Assembly: GCF_040253635.1 (NCBI RefSeq)
Contig: NZ_JBEJGX010000002.1
Span: 62,001-126,000 of the forward strand
DNA from: Streptomyces sp. Edi2
Lineage (GTDB): Bacteria; Actinomycetota; Actinomycetes; Streptomycetales; Streptomycetaceae
DNA: 64,000 nt
Direction: 5' to 3'
Part shown: piece by piece, positions 1 through 8,054 of the stretch
How positions within the stretch are numbered: position 1 is the first letter of the stretch
Layout of the letters: the number at the start of each line of letters is the position of its first letter
The notes under the pieces: generated by a model
Told to the model about the DNA's origin: nothing
Databases searched by the model: none
Seen by the model: only the letters and a program-made list of their open reading frames with translations
Program-made: the position numbers and the translations under genes

Positions 1-63
1 TTCGCCCCAGACTGCCCACAGGCTGACTCCATGAGGAAGCTGGCCAAGGAGTTGGCGGCATGA
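1..63 (+). CDS. parA: ParA-type partition ATPase, C-terminal end only (partial)
   Basis: The frame is open from the first base of the window and ends at the TGA whose last two bases lie inside the ATGA that starts the next gene. Only 20 residues are visible and they end in RKLAKELAA, a helix of the kind that closes ParA/Soj ATPases. The call rests mainly on that tail and on the four-base overlap with a ParB-like gene, the usual parAB arrangement. ParA proteins are Walker ATPases that position ParB-bound DNA on the nucleoid; none of the ATPase motifs can be checked here because they lie upstream of the window. Confidence 0.55.
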   Translation, partial: FAPDCPQADSMRKLAKELAA

Positions 64-1109
64 GTAAGTACCGTCCGAAGAGCCTGCCGAAGGGTAGTGA
101 TTCCGGGCAGCCCGAAGGCGGCGCGGTGCCGCCCGTCCGTACTCGTGAGGAGATCCGCGCCGAGTGGGAGGCCGGCCGGAAGGCCGCTGAGGCAAAGGCC
201 GCTGAGGCAGAGGCCGCGGCGGAAGCCGCTAGCCAGGAGTCCGAGACAGCCGCTGAACCCGAGACGTCGGAAGTCGACGACGGATCTGGGGATGCGCCTG
301 CAGCGTCAAGCGACGCACCGCCGGCCGCCGACGAGAACGTCGTCGAGGAGAGCGGGCCGAGCGCCGAGGTGCTGTTGCATGGAGGTGACGACGACGGCCT
401 GGTCCACCTGCCTGTCAACCGTGACCGGAATGGGTATGTGGAGATCCAGCCCTTCAGTAGGCCGGAGAGCGAAGACCCGAAGGAGCGGTTCAACCACTAC
501 GCCAGGAGTATCGCGCAGGCCGAGATGGCTGCGCGCGCGAATGAGCAGCGTGTACAGCAGCAGAAGATCATCGTTCAGGGTCAGAACTTCGTCGCCATCA
601 AGGATGAGGAACTCTGGGAGACGATGGGGTTCCCGAACTTCGACGCGCTGATGAAGGCTCGCTTCGGCTTCGGCAAGAACTACGCAAACAAGATCATCCG
701 AGCTGTTCCGGTTGTGATGGCACTCGAGTCCGTGACGTCGATGGAGCTCGTCGAGAAGCACCTACGACCCCTGTGTCCGGTCTTTGAGACGTTCGGCGAG
801 GAGGCCGTGCGGCAGGTGTGGTCGGAGGCATCTCGCAAGAAGATCACGGAGAAGACCCTCCAGGAGGCTGCCGCATTCCTCGGGTTCGCTGAACCTGTCG
901 ACCAGAAGGCAAAGGTTGTTTCGCAGCCGTCTGCCCGAGCAGGCAGCCAGACGGGCAGTGATCGCCTGTCCCAAGCTAAGGAGGAGATTCGCTCTCTGCG
1001 AGCGACCGACGAGGGGAAGGCGCGGGAGGCTGCCATAGAGTTCATGAAGGCAGCTCAAGAACTGTGCGCTGAGCTCGGCATCGATATGGCCGAAGCGACG
1101 GTAGCTTGA
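60..1109 (+). CDS. parB: ParB-like plasmid partition protein (349 aa)
   Basis: Starts with ATG overlapping the stop of the upstream parA-like frame, so the two are translationally coupled. The first 90 residues are an Ala/Glu-rich low-complexity segment. A central helical region with a helix-turn-helix-like stretch (about residues 185-225, GFPNFDALMKARFGFGKNYA followed by a second helix) is the probable DNA-binding part, and the C-terminal 60 residues are charged and helical. This layout resembles ParB proteins of Streptomyces linear plasmids rather than chromosomal ParB, and the canonical ParB N-terminal CTPase box was not seen. The centromere-like 17-base repeat array starting about 140 bases downstream is the obvious binding target. 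Assignment is by context plus overall form, not by a decisive motif. Confidence 0.65.
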   Translation: MSKYRPKSLPKGSDSGQPEGGAVPPVRTREEIRAEWEAGRKAAEAKAAEAEAAAEAASQESETAAEPETSEVDDGSGDAPAASSDAPPAADENVVEESGPSAEVLLHGGDDDGLVHLPVNRDRNGYVEIQPFSRPESEDPKERFNHYARSIAQAEMAARANEQRVQQQKIIVQGQNFVAIKDEELWETMGFPNFDALMKARFGFGKNYANKIIRAVPVVMALESVTSMELVEKHLRPLCPVFETFGEEAVRQVWSEASRKKITEKTLQEAAAFLGFAEPVDQKAKVVSQPSARAGSQTGSDRLSQAKEEIRSLRATDEGKAREAAIEFMKAAQELCAELGIDMAEATVA

Positions 1110-1123
1110 GAATCTGAAGAATC

Positions 1124-1172
1124 CGGCGGAGGCCCGACGCTGCTTTTGAGCGTCGGGCCTCCGCCGTGTTTT
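1124..1172 (+). terminator. Rho-independent terminator after parB
   Basis: An 18-bp perfect stem (1124-1141 with 1149-1166) with a 7-base loop is followed by TGTTTT. It sits 15 bases past the parB stop and separates parAB transcription from the repeat array. Confidence 0.85.
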
Positions 1173-1244
1173 GACGCCTGTCGCGTTCCGTCGAGTCGCC
1201 ACGAGAAGCGAAGGTAGCCGCAGCCCGCGCCGGATCGCCGGGGT

Positions 1245-2434
1245 GGGCACCCCGGGTGCCCACCCCGGCTCGAGTGAACCTGCTCGCGGCGTACTGCCCG
1301 CCCTTGCGCTCGCGCAGCTTGCGCGTCAACCAGCCGCCCTGCATCGGCGTGTAGATGAGGGAGTGGTGGAAGTCGGCCGGCATGCACTCCCGGCCCGGCT
1401 GCGAACACGTCAGCGCCAAGGCCGCAGTGAGGCGGAAGCCGCACTCGGAGTGTTCAGGATGGCGGCCCTCGGCGTCACCGTCGAGGAGCGTGGCTTCGAT
1501 CGGCGCTGATGGTTGGGCGCGTGTTCTCCAGTTTCGCCTCCACGGGCGGGTACCCCGGGTACCCGCCTCGGCCGTTCCTGCTGCCGGGGTTCGGTGGCAG
1601 GTCTGCGGGTGGGTACCCCGGGTACCCACCCCAGCGGCTCCGCCTGGAGCGAGGAGAGGCGGGTACCCCGGGTACCCGCCCCGGCGGCCCCGTCTGCCGG
1701 GGCTCGGGGGAGGGGGAAGGTGGGTACCCCGGGTACCCGCCTCGGCGGCTTCGCCTGCGGGGAGGGGAGGGGCTTGGCGGCCGGTCCACGGGTGGGTACC
1801 CCGGGTACCCGCCTCGGCCGTTCCTGCTGCCGGGGTTCGGTGGCAGGTCTGCGGGTGGGTACCCCGGGTACCCACCCCAGCGGCTCCGCCTGGAGCGAGG
1901 AGAGGTGGGTACCCCGGGTACCCGCCTCGGCGGCTTCGCCTGCGGGGAGGGGAGGGGCTTGGCGGCCGGTCCACGGGTGGGTACCCCGGGTACCCGCCTC
2001 GGCGGCTTCGCCTGCGGGGAGGGGAGGGGCTTGGCGGCCGGTCCACGGGTGGGTACCCCGGGTACCCGCCCCGGCGGCCCCGTCTGCCGGGGCTCGGGGG
2101 AGGGGGAAGGTGGGTACCCCGGGTACCCGCCTCGGCCGTTCCTGCTGCCGGGGCTCGGTGGCAGGTCTGCGGGTGGGTACCCCGGGTACCCGCCCCGGCG
2201 GCCCCGTCTGCCGGGGCTCGGGGGAGGGGGAAGGTGGGTACCCCGGGTACCCACCTCGGCGGCTTCGCCTGCGGGGAAGGGAGGGGCTCGGCGGCCGGTC
2301 CACGGGCGGGTACCCCGGGTACCCACCTCGGCCGTTCCTGCTGCCGGGGCTCGGTGGCAGGTCCGCGGGTGGGTACCCCGGGTACCCACCGGTCCCACCG
2401 GTGGCAGATCCACGGGTGGGTACCCCGGGTACCC
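1245..2434. repeat. Centromere-like array: 15 perfect 17-bp repeats plus one variant
   Basis: The 17-base unit GGGTACCCCGGGTACCC occurs perfectly at 1548, 1611, 1661, 1722, 1794, 1857, 1907, 1979, 2051, 2112, 2175, 2236, 2308, 2371 and 2418. Each unit is two copies of the palindrome GGGTACCC separated by one C, and the flanks (GGT/ACC or GGC/GCC) extend the symmetry to about 23 bp. A variant GGGCACCCCGGGTGCCC at 1245-1261 changes both halves so that the dyad is kept. Spacers are 30-57 bases and drawn from a few recurring modules. Position directly after parAB makes this the likely parS/centromere. The long frames that run through it are by-products of the repeats. Confidence 0.8.
1278..1520 (-). 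pseudogene. Possible decayed coding remnant on the complementary strand
   Basis: Read leftward, this stretch keeps an open frame with strong GC at third codon positions and a natural-looking composition, including a Cys-containing segment ending CSQPGRECMPADFHHS and a basic tail WLTRKLRERKGGQYAASRF. It has no credible start: upstream its frame enters the 17-base repeat array, and downstream it runs into the variant repeat at 1245-1261 and the parB terminator. It looks like the surviving part of a small gene whose 5' end was replaced by repeat expansion. The protein was not recognised. Confidence 0.35.
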
Positions 2435-2564
2435 GCCTCAGTGGAATACCGTCAAGTCGAAGAGACACGGCTGCACATACATCCATTCCCCCTCAGATGC
2501 CCCGCACATCAACCATCTGGTCGCTTCACTCGCTCGGGCCAATTGGACCGGTGCGGCAGAGACA

Positions 2565-2582
2565 GGACTCTGTCCACAGGCC
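2565..2582 (+). promoter_or_regulatory. CTGTCCACAG box upstream of the first spd-like gene
   Basis: GGACTCTGTCCACAGGCC, an exact copy of an 18-base box found upstream of other transcription units here. It ends 42 bases before the GTG of the DUF2637 gene and points toward it. The core resembles the Streptomyces DnaA box TTGTCCACA with one mismatch. Confidence 0.6.
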
Positions 2583-2624
2583 GCCTACGGCACGCTTCCC
2601 AGAATCGGATCAAGGGAGTGGGAA

Positions 2625-3977
2625 GTGGAGCGCAGCGCAGGGCGCATCAGCCTGAGTCGAACCCAGCGCGGCTTGATTGCCGTGGTGGTGTCGGGAGCGG
2701 TGGTGATCGCGGCGATCGGATTTGCAGGTTCGTACACGGCCGTGCGGGACCTCGCGGTCCGCAAGGGTTTTGGCTCCTTCGCCACGGTCTTCCCGATCGG
2801 GGTCGACGCCGGCATCGCCGTACTCCTGGCCCTGGATCTTCTGCTGACCTGGCTTCGCATCCCGTTCCCAATGCTCCGCCAAGCGGCCTGGCTCCTGACC
2901 GCGGCGACGATTGGGTTCAATGCTGTGGCTGCATGGCCGGACCCAGTAGGTGTCGGCATGCACGGCGTGATCCCCATCCTCTTCGTGGTGACGGTCGAGG
3001 CGGCCCGGCACGCTGTCGGTCGACTGGCGGCGATCACCGCGGACCGGCACATGGAAGGGGTCCGGCTCTGGCGGTGGCTGCTCGCCCCGCTGCCTACTTT
3101 CCGGCTCTGGCGCCGGATGATGCTCTGGGAGATCCGGAAGTACGACGACGTAATCCAGGCCGAGCAACAGCGACTCGTGTACCAGGCCCGGCTGCGAGGT
3201 CGCTACGGGCGAGGTTGGCGCTGGAAGGCCCCGGTGGAGGATCTCCTTCCCTTGCGCATCGCGCGCTTTGGAGTGCCGCTTGAGGCGGCGAGCCACCCCC
3301 GGGCACGTGACCCGGAAGTGGGGACGATTCGGCCGCAGGAACTGGAGAAGCACAACGTGCCAGGCCCCGGCGACCAGAACGATCACGCAGTAGGACCAGA
3401 GCACGCGGGAGGCTTCGAGCTGCCAGATGCGGGGTCTTCTGAGCCAGACGCCAGCCGGGACGAGCGAGACCCCATCGGAGGAGTCGCTGCCGAAGCCCCG
3501 CCGGAGCCAGGTCCGTCGGCGTCCGTCGCTCCCGCCTCACGGCAGGGGGACAGCGAGGCGGAGCCGGGATGGAGCACGCCAGGCCCTGGAGATCCGGCGG
3601 GTGATGAGGATCCTGGCGACGCACCGACCGACGTCCCGATCGCAGGGAGGACGGAGGAAGAGCCCACTGTCCCGACCTCGGGGGAGGACGGAGTCCCAGA
3701 AGCTGCAGACGCTGCACCTGAGATAGAGGGTGGCGGCGCGGCGGGGAATCTCGAGCCCGCCGAGCACGAGCTGGCTGTTGCGCGGTTGAAGTCGAATGCG
3801 GCTGCTGTCCGCTATGCGATGAGGGTCCTCGACTCCACGCACACACCGACCGTGGTGGACTGGCTTGCTGCTCACGGTCGTGAGGTGAACCGCGGACAGG
3901 CGCACCGGATCACACGGGACGAGGAGGAGCGACTGCAGGGGGCTCAGCGGCTCGCCGTGGTGAAGGGTGCCTCGTAG
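2625..3977 (+). CDS. SpdB-like DUF2637 membrane protein (450 aa)
   Basis: GTG at 2625 was chosen because AGGGAG stands 7 bases ahead and because everything upstream in this frame is repeat array. Residues about 10-110 hold three to four hydrophobic segments (IAVVVSGAVVIAAIGFAGSY, then VFPIGVDAGIAVLLALDLLL, then AAWLLTAATIGFNAVAAW, then GVIPILFVVTVEAA), the DUF2637 pattern found in spread proteins of Streptomyces plasmids. A basic amphipathic helix rich in Arg and Trp follows, then a long acidic Pro/Glu linker, and a C-terminal helical segment of about 60 residues with a HTH-like TVVDWLAAHGREVNRGQAHR. Spread proteins act with the translocase in intramycelial plasmid transfer. A paralogue lies at 49480-51150. 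It is preceded by a CTGTCCACAG box. Confidence 0.75.
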   Translation: MERSAGRISLSRTQRGLIAVVVSGAVVIAAIGFAGSYTAVRDLAVRKGFGSFATVFPIGVDAGIAVLLALDLLLTWLRIPFPMLRQAAWLLTAATIGFNAVAAWPDPVGVGMHGVIPILFVVTVEAARHAVGRLAAITADRHMEGVRLWRWLLAPLPTFRLWRRMMLWEIRKYDDVIQAEQQRLVYQARLRGRYGRGWRWKAPVEDLLPLRIARFGVPLEAASHPRARDPEVGTIRPQELEKHNVPGPGDQNDHAVGPEHAGGFELPDAGSSEPDASRDERDPIGGVAAEAPPEPGPSASVAPASRQGDSEAEPGWSTPGPGDPAGDEDPGDAPTDVPIAGRTEEEPTVPTSGEDGVPEAADAAPEIEGGGAAGNLEPAEHELAVARLKSNAAAVRYAMRVLDSTHTPTVVDWLAAHGREVNRGQAHRITRDEEERLQGAQRLAVVKGAS

Positions 3978-4091
3978 CCGCTGGTGTTCGCCCCACGGAT
4001 GGGGGCGCCATCTTCCACCCGAACGGAGAAGGCGGCCTCCGAGGTCGGGTCTCTCGTAGGGTGGCGATCTGATCTTTACGGGGGAACAACC

Positions 4092-4457
4092 ATGATGGAC
4101 AACAATGCGCCGGCGACAGCGCGGCGAGGCGGCTCGGTCCGCAACACTCCGGCGCGGGTCAGTATTTGGTCCGCAGCTCTGGGCGTCGCTCTCATAGTGG
4201 CGATCTTCGCCACGCCCATGTTCTGGCTTATGTATGGGCAGTACTACACCTTCGCCATGTTCATGTTCGGCGTGGTCGCCATCCCCGCCGGCCATCTCGG
4301 CCGACGGCGCGGCAAGCGTCTTGATGGTCGGGATCGCGGGTTGGCGCTTGTCGGCATTCTGACTGGCTGGCTGCTGCTCCTCGTCGTGGCCCTGCTGGTG
4401 CTGGCTTACGGTGGGCTGATCATCGGACTGGCGTTCCTATTCGGCTCCGCCCGCTGA
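4092..4457 (+). CDS. Small membrane protein, DUF4190-like (121 aa)
   Basis: Starts at ATG 4092 with GGGGGAA as ribosome site about 6 bases ahead; an upstream in-frame extension lacks such a site. Three hydrophobic segments are visible: about residues 24-46 (WSAALGVALIVAIFATPMFW), 50-68 and 82-118. A basic loop GRRRGKRLDGRDRG separates the second and third. The arrangement of two close helices plus a longer glycine-rich hydrophobic tail is common in DUF4190-type actinobacterial proteins of unknown role. It follows the spd-like gene by 114 bases on the same strand and may be cotranscribed. Confidence 0.65.
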   Translation: MMDNNAPATARRGGSVRNTPARVSIWSAALGVALIVAIFATPMFWLMYGQYYTFAMFMFGVVAIPAGHLGRRRGKRLDGRDRGLALVGILTGWLLLLVVALLVLAYGGLIIGLAFLFGSAR

Positions 4458-4983
4458 GCGCAGGGCACCCGATCCCAGACGGCCTGCGGCTCCGCCAGCC
4501 AGGCCGCGCTCCTCGCAGAGCGCTCCGTTCGACCTCGTTCGATTCTTCGTCAGGAGCGATCCTAAGCGTCGGCCGTCAGGGCCCGGCAACGGCGGCGAAT
4601 GTGACCGAGACCTATAGATGGCGGATGGGGCGCAGTAGTTGGCGGATCTTGAGACTCGAACGAAGGCCAACGCGCCCACCTGCGGCAATGCACTCATGCT
4701 CGGAGCCAGTGGTGGTGTGATCCGCCAACTATCACCCTCAAGATCCGCCAAGTAGGTTTCTCGGCACCACTCTGACCTGCACCGGAGCAACGATGATCCG
4801 CCATCTATAGGTCTCAGTCACAGCGAACGCGAGAATCACCGCCTCGTGAAGCGCCCACACGTGCGCGAGCGCGCGAGCACTGCATGCGTGGCTCGCAGAG
4901 CCGGTGAGCCAGCGGCGCCTGGAGGCTGTGCATCGCGGTCAGGGTGCAGTGCCACACCGGAGCGGGGAGTGGCGTGCGGAGGC
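4458..4983. other. Gene-free stretch containing a short inverted-repeat element
   Basis: No convincing gene was seen in these 526 bases, which are less GC rich than the surroundings. The main structure is the 221-bp element at 4601-4821. The remainder, 4458-4600 and 4822-4983, shows no clear hairpin or promoter. Confidence 0.6.
4601..4821. mobile_element. MITE-like 221-bp element with 26-bp terminal inverted repeats
   Basis: The ends 4601-4626 and 4796-4821 are inverted repeats matching at 25 of 26 bases (GTGACYGAGACCTATAGATG then GCGGAT). Inside each end is a second inverted pair: TTGGCGGATCTTGAG at 4639-4653 matches the complement of 4735-4749, and a further copy of the GTTGGCGGATC motif lies between. 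No gene fits inside. No clean target duplication is visible at the borders. It resembles a non-autonomous transposon relic or a large regulatory/replication dyad; no transposase with these ends is present in the window. Confidence 0.5.
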
Positions 4984-5556
4984 TCAGCGAGCGGGGTGAG
5001 CGGCGCGACGGCCGATGGTCTCCATGATCTCGCTGAGGATTCCGAAGATCGCCGATGCTTCCCGGGCGCCCTCGCCGCGGTCAGTCAGGGCTCGGCGTAC
5101 GTTGCGTCGGGCCTTGGGGTGTCCGGCCTGGGTCTGAAGGGCTGCCGCCACCGCTGTCTCGAGGTCGTTGATGCGCTCGATCTGCTGCTCGGCGTCGGCG
5201 AGGTCGTTGGCGGTCTCGGGCCCGCGGTTCAGGCGCGCGTTCGCGGATGCAGTCGCGTCGATCGTCGTGAGGGCGCCGGATCGGCCGTGGATCAGGTTCG
5301 AGAGGACTGGCCGGCCTTGGCCGTCGCGGAGTTCGACGGGACAGCGGTCGATGGCGTGCAGGACCAGCAGCGTGGACAGGTCGAGCAGACCGGACGCGCC
5401 GTATGGCTTCAGGCGAATCATGAGCGCTTGCGCGTCAGCCCAGTCGCCGGGCGCGCTTGATGCACGGCTTCGGGAGTAGCTGTCGGCCTGCCGCTCCAGC
5501 ATCGACCAGTAGGCAGGGGTCCCGGCTACCGGGCCGGCGGGTGAAGTGGGGTGCAT
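4984..5556 (-). CDS. Hypothetical protein (190 aa)
   Basis: A leftward gene between two rightward blocks. The sequence is soluble and mostly helical with the segment NDLADAEQQIERINDLETAV (about residues 115-134) forming a short coiled coil, and no membrane segment. The start at 5556 has only a weak CGGAG ahead; an internal ATG at about residue 19 (MLERQADSYS) is an alternative. Codon usage has the GC-rich third positions of its neighbours. No family was recognised. It could encode an accessory or regulatory protein of the element, but nothing in the sequence says which. Confidence 0.55.
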   Translation of the reverse strand: MHPTSPAGPVAGTPAYWSMLERQADSYSRSRASSAPGDWADAQALMIRLKPYGASGLLDLSTLLVLHAIDRCPVELRDGQGRPVLSNLIHGRSGALTTIDATASANARLNRGPETANDLADAEQQIERINDLETAVAAALQTQAGHPKARRNVRRALTDRGEGAREASAIFGILSEIMETIGRRAAHPAR

Positions 5557-5893
5557 GCTCCGACGGTATCGGCTCGGGGTACGGCACCTGTGCTGGGCCA
5601 GAACTCCGGCGCAGCCAGACGTGGTTGAGCGGCGCTCCGTGCTGTCTGCAACTCCGATCGCGGGGTGTCATCGGCGGTGGCGCTCCCTGAACCCAACGGC
5701 CGGCGCCCTGCCGAGGGCAGGCCCGTAGCGGCCACGGGTGAACAGCGCCGCTGCTCCTGGCAGTTCGCCGCGGTGCGGTAATCCGTTTTCGCGGACTCTG
5801 TCCACAGGCCGATCTTTCTACGTTCGCTCTTGATCGTTCTTCCGCGTGCTGCGGGAGCCGGGAGGGAGCTGAGCGTGGAAGGGGAAGTGGCCC
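5557..5893. other. Intergenic region upstream of the conjugation operon
   Basis: Separates the divergent 190-aa gene and the coupling-protein gene. Its right end holds the CTGTCCACAG box (5793-5810) and a TACGTT -10-like hexamer 8 bases after it. No gene was seen. Confidence 0.6.
5793..5810 (+). promoter_or_regulatory. CTGTCCACAG box of the conjugation operon
   Basis: Exact copy of GGACTCTGTCCACAGGCC. It is followed at fixed spacing by TTTCTACGTT, and the same box-to-TACGTT spacing is kept at 7923-7940, so it probably defines the promoter region of the coupling ATPase gene. Confidence 0.6.
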
Positions 5894-7822
5894 GTGGCGC
5901 AGACGAAGTTTGACAAGCAGGTCGAGGAAGGCCTGGAGCAAGGGGTCATGGTCTTCGGCCGGTTCATCAGCGGGGCCCCGCTGGACGGTGAGCCACGACC
6001 ACCGGGCAGCCTGCCGCGCTGGGGGGTCGCCCTGCTGAGAGTGGTCCTCCTCGCGTGGGCGGGCTGGGCTGCGTGGATGTGGTGGGGGATCAAGGACCAC
6101 GACCGTGTGATCCGTGTGTCGATCGTCGCCGCGGCGGTGGCGGTCCCGATCGTGGTGATCGCCGCGATACGCGGGCGCGGCCGGCGAAACCACATGCGGG
6201 CCCTGGTGATTCCGATGTCCATGGCGCTCAAGGACCTGCTGTCCGAGTGGGACGACCATCAACGGCTGCGTGCCCTGAACATCCCCATCGACCGGTCGTT
6301 CGTCGCGGTGCGGCTGCCGGACGGCTGGCACGATCCGGGTGGCTTCAAGGACCAGATGCGTGAGCTGATCCAGGACCGGATGGGCGGGCAGTGGGCGGGG
6401 GAGTGGAATCTCAAGAACCACCCGTTCAACGTGGTGTTCACCCCGCAGAAGCCGAAGCCGAAGCTCGAGCCGCCGGAGAAGGTGGACTTCTTCAGCGACA
6501 TCGTGCAGAAGGCGATCGCCGCATGTGAGCCCGGCCAGCTCGTGCTGGGCATCGACGAACGCCAGCGCCCGGTAATCAAGGAAATGACCGGCGAAACCGC
6601 GATGTGGGCGCTTTCGGTGGGTTCCGGCGGTGGTAAATCCTCGTTCCTCCAGATGATTATCACGCAGTTGGTACGGCAGCGGGCCACCGTCATCGGCATC
6701 GACGTGAAGATGGCGAGTATCAACTGCTTCGAGGGCGTCGAGGGAGTTCACCTCTACACCGACCCGGGAAATATCGGGGACATGCGGTCCGCGATTTCCT
6801 GGGCCGCCCGTGAGGTGGAAGCCCGGAACTACGTGAAGAAGGGCAACCCGCGGAAGAACTTCGACCGCCTCACCCTCATTCTCGAAGAGGGCAACGAATT
6901 CGGCGACGCGTCGAAAGAGTGGTGGAACGAGAACAAGGAAAAGGGCGATCCGGCCAGTGACCCCATCTGGGGCGACATCGCGTCCATCATGCGCATGGGC
7001 CGGCACGTCAACGTGACGATCATCGGCGTCTTCCAGGACCTGCGCGAGGCCGCGGTCGGCTCCCGGGGTCTGCGGAACATGTTCCGAATGATCCTTATGG
7101 GTAATTACAACGCCAACCAGTGGAAGATGATCGTCAACACCACTCCCGTGCCGGAGAGCGTCGACCGCGCGGGCCGCATGATGATCATCGAGGGCAACCG
7201 GCGGGTGTGGATCCAGGTCCCGTACGCGGACCCGGAGGACTTCCGCACGCACAGCATGGAACTGCGTGCCCAGCGCGGATACAGCACGGAGGACCTGTAC
7301 GGTGCTCCGCCGGCGCGCAGCCCTCAGCGGCTGCCGTCCCTGCTGCAGGAGTCCAGGCCGCTGTTCACCAAGGAAGCCAACTCGCCTGATCAGCAGGCCA
7401 TAGCGGCAGATGAGGAGAGCGGTGGAGAACGGCCGGCGGTGAGCATGGTCAAGGACGATCCGCTGGTGCTGGAGGGCGACGCGGCGTCGCCGGCCGTCGT
7501 GGAGGAGCCGGAGGAGGACGTCGAGCTGCTGCCGCTGGCGGAGATATCCCGGCGGCTGGCCGAGGAGGGGATCGAGGTCAGTGCCGAGCTGATGCGCCAG
7601 CACAAGCGGCGCCGCAGCAACTTCCCGGGCGGACGTCTCGTCGACGGCAAGGAGCTGTTCGCTCTGGCCGACCTCGCCGACTACTACCGGCCCGACGAGG
7701 ACGAGGAGGAGGCCGGGGAGTCCGGCGATCCCGCCGACCTCGACCAGGACGAGCAGGACGCTGAGGACGGCGCCGTCGACGACGAGGAGGACGACGAGGA
7801 GGACGAGGACCGCCACGGCTGA
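5894..7822 (+). CDS. FtsK/SpoIIIE-type conjugation coupling ATPase, TcpA-like (642 aa)
   Basis: GTG start with AGGGGAA ahead. Two N-terminal membrane segments (about residues 43-66 and 72-94) are followed by a cytoplasmic P-loop domain with Walker A GSGGGKSS at 243-250 and a Walker B-like LTLILEEGNE near 327-336, in which the usual Asp is Glu. A downstream VTIIGVFQDL stretch (about residues 374-384) matches the sensor strand of FtsK-fold translocases. The last 150 residues carry a predicted winged-helix segment and a highly acidic Asp/Glu tail. The family pumps double-stranded DNA in Streptomyces TraB systems or acts as coupling protein in TcpA systems; the neighbours favour the latter. It heads the conjugation cluster and ends in a strong terminator. 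Confidence 0.85.
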   Translation: MAQTKFDKQVEEGLEQGVMVFGRFISGAPLDGEPRPPGSLPRWGVALLRVVLLAWAGWAAWMWWGIKDHDRVIRVSIVAAAVAVPIVVIAAIRGRGRRNHMRALVIPMSMALKDLLSEWDDHQRLRALNIPIDRSFVAVRLPDGWHDPGGFKDQMRELIQDRMGGQWAGEWNLKNHPFNVVFTPQKPKPKLEPPEKVDFFSDIVQKAIAACEPGQLVLGIDERQRPVIKEMTGETAMWALSVGSGGGKSSFLQMIITQLVRQRATVIGIDVKMASINCFEGVEGVHLYTDPGNIGDMRSAISWAAREVEARNYVKKGNPRKNFDRLTLILEEGNEFGDASKEWWNENKEKGDPASDPIWGDIASIMRMGRHVNVTIIGVFQDLREAAVGSRGLRNMFRMILMGNYNANQWKMIVNTTPVPESVDRAGRMMIIEGNRRVWIQVPYADPEDFRTHSMELRAQRGYSTEDLYGAPPARSPQRLPSLLQESRPLFTKEANSPDQQAIAADEESGGERPAVSMVKDDPLVLEGDAASPAVVEEPEEDVELLPLAEISRRLAEEGIEVSAELMRQHKRRRSNFPGGRLVDGKELFALADLADYYRPDEDEEEAGESGDPADLDQDEQDAEDGAVDDEEDDEEDEDRHG

Positions 7823-7844
7823 CCTGCCGGGCACAGAGGCACCG

Positions 7845-7881
7845 ATGGGGGCCACGGGATTTCCCGTGGCCCCCATTTTTT
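7845..7881 (+). terminator. Strong terminator after the coupling ATPase gene
   Basis: A 15-bp perfect stem (7845-7859 with 7862-7876) with a two-base loop runs directly into six T residues. It is the most classical terminator in the window and implies that the ATPase gene is a separate transcript from the genes that follow. Confidence 0.9.
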
Positions 7882-7922
7882 GTGCCCTCGCCCTCCGCCG
7901 AACCGTGGGGCGCCGAATCGCC

Positions 7923-7940
7923 GGAACTTATCCACAGGCC
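7923..7940 (+). promoter_or_regulatory. DnaA-box variant of the conjugation box
   Basis: GGAACTTATCCACAGGCC, the box with a perfect TTATCCACA core, followed after 8 bases by TACGTT exactly as at 5793. It lies after the terminator and 114 bases before the TcpC-like gene, so it probably marks that promoter. Confidence 0.6.
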
Positions 7941-8054
7941 AACGATTCTACGTTTTCCGTGTGAGCTTTCCGCAAAATGCGTGAGGCCGCATGGCACCCC
8001 GCCATGCCCTTATGCGCGGAGGTCGGTTATTGGGAATTGGCCGAGGAGTACGGG

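Noticed and set aside
1245..2434. CRISPR array
   Set aside because: The repeat is a short double palindrome, the spacers are copies of a few modules rather than unique, and no cas gene is present.
1355..3283. Long open frames across the repeat array, including the upstream part of the frame that ends at 3977
   Set aside because: They translate the 17-base repeats into GTPGTR, GYPGYP or VPRVP strings in all frames. The real gene starts at GTG 2625 behind AGGGAG.
5435..7876. 813-aa leftward frame opposite the coupling ATPase gene
   Set aside because: It is the antisense shadow of a gene with clear Walker motifs; composition is Arg/His/Val rich with no domain.
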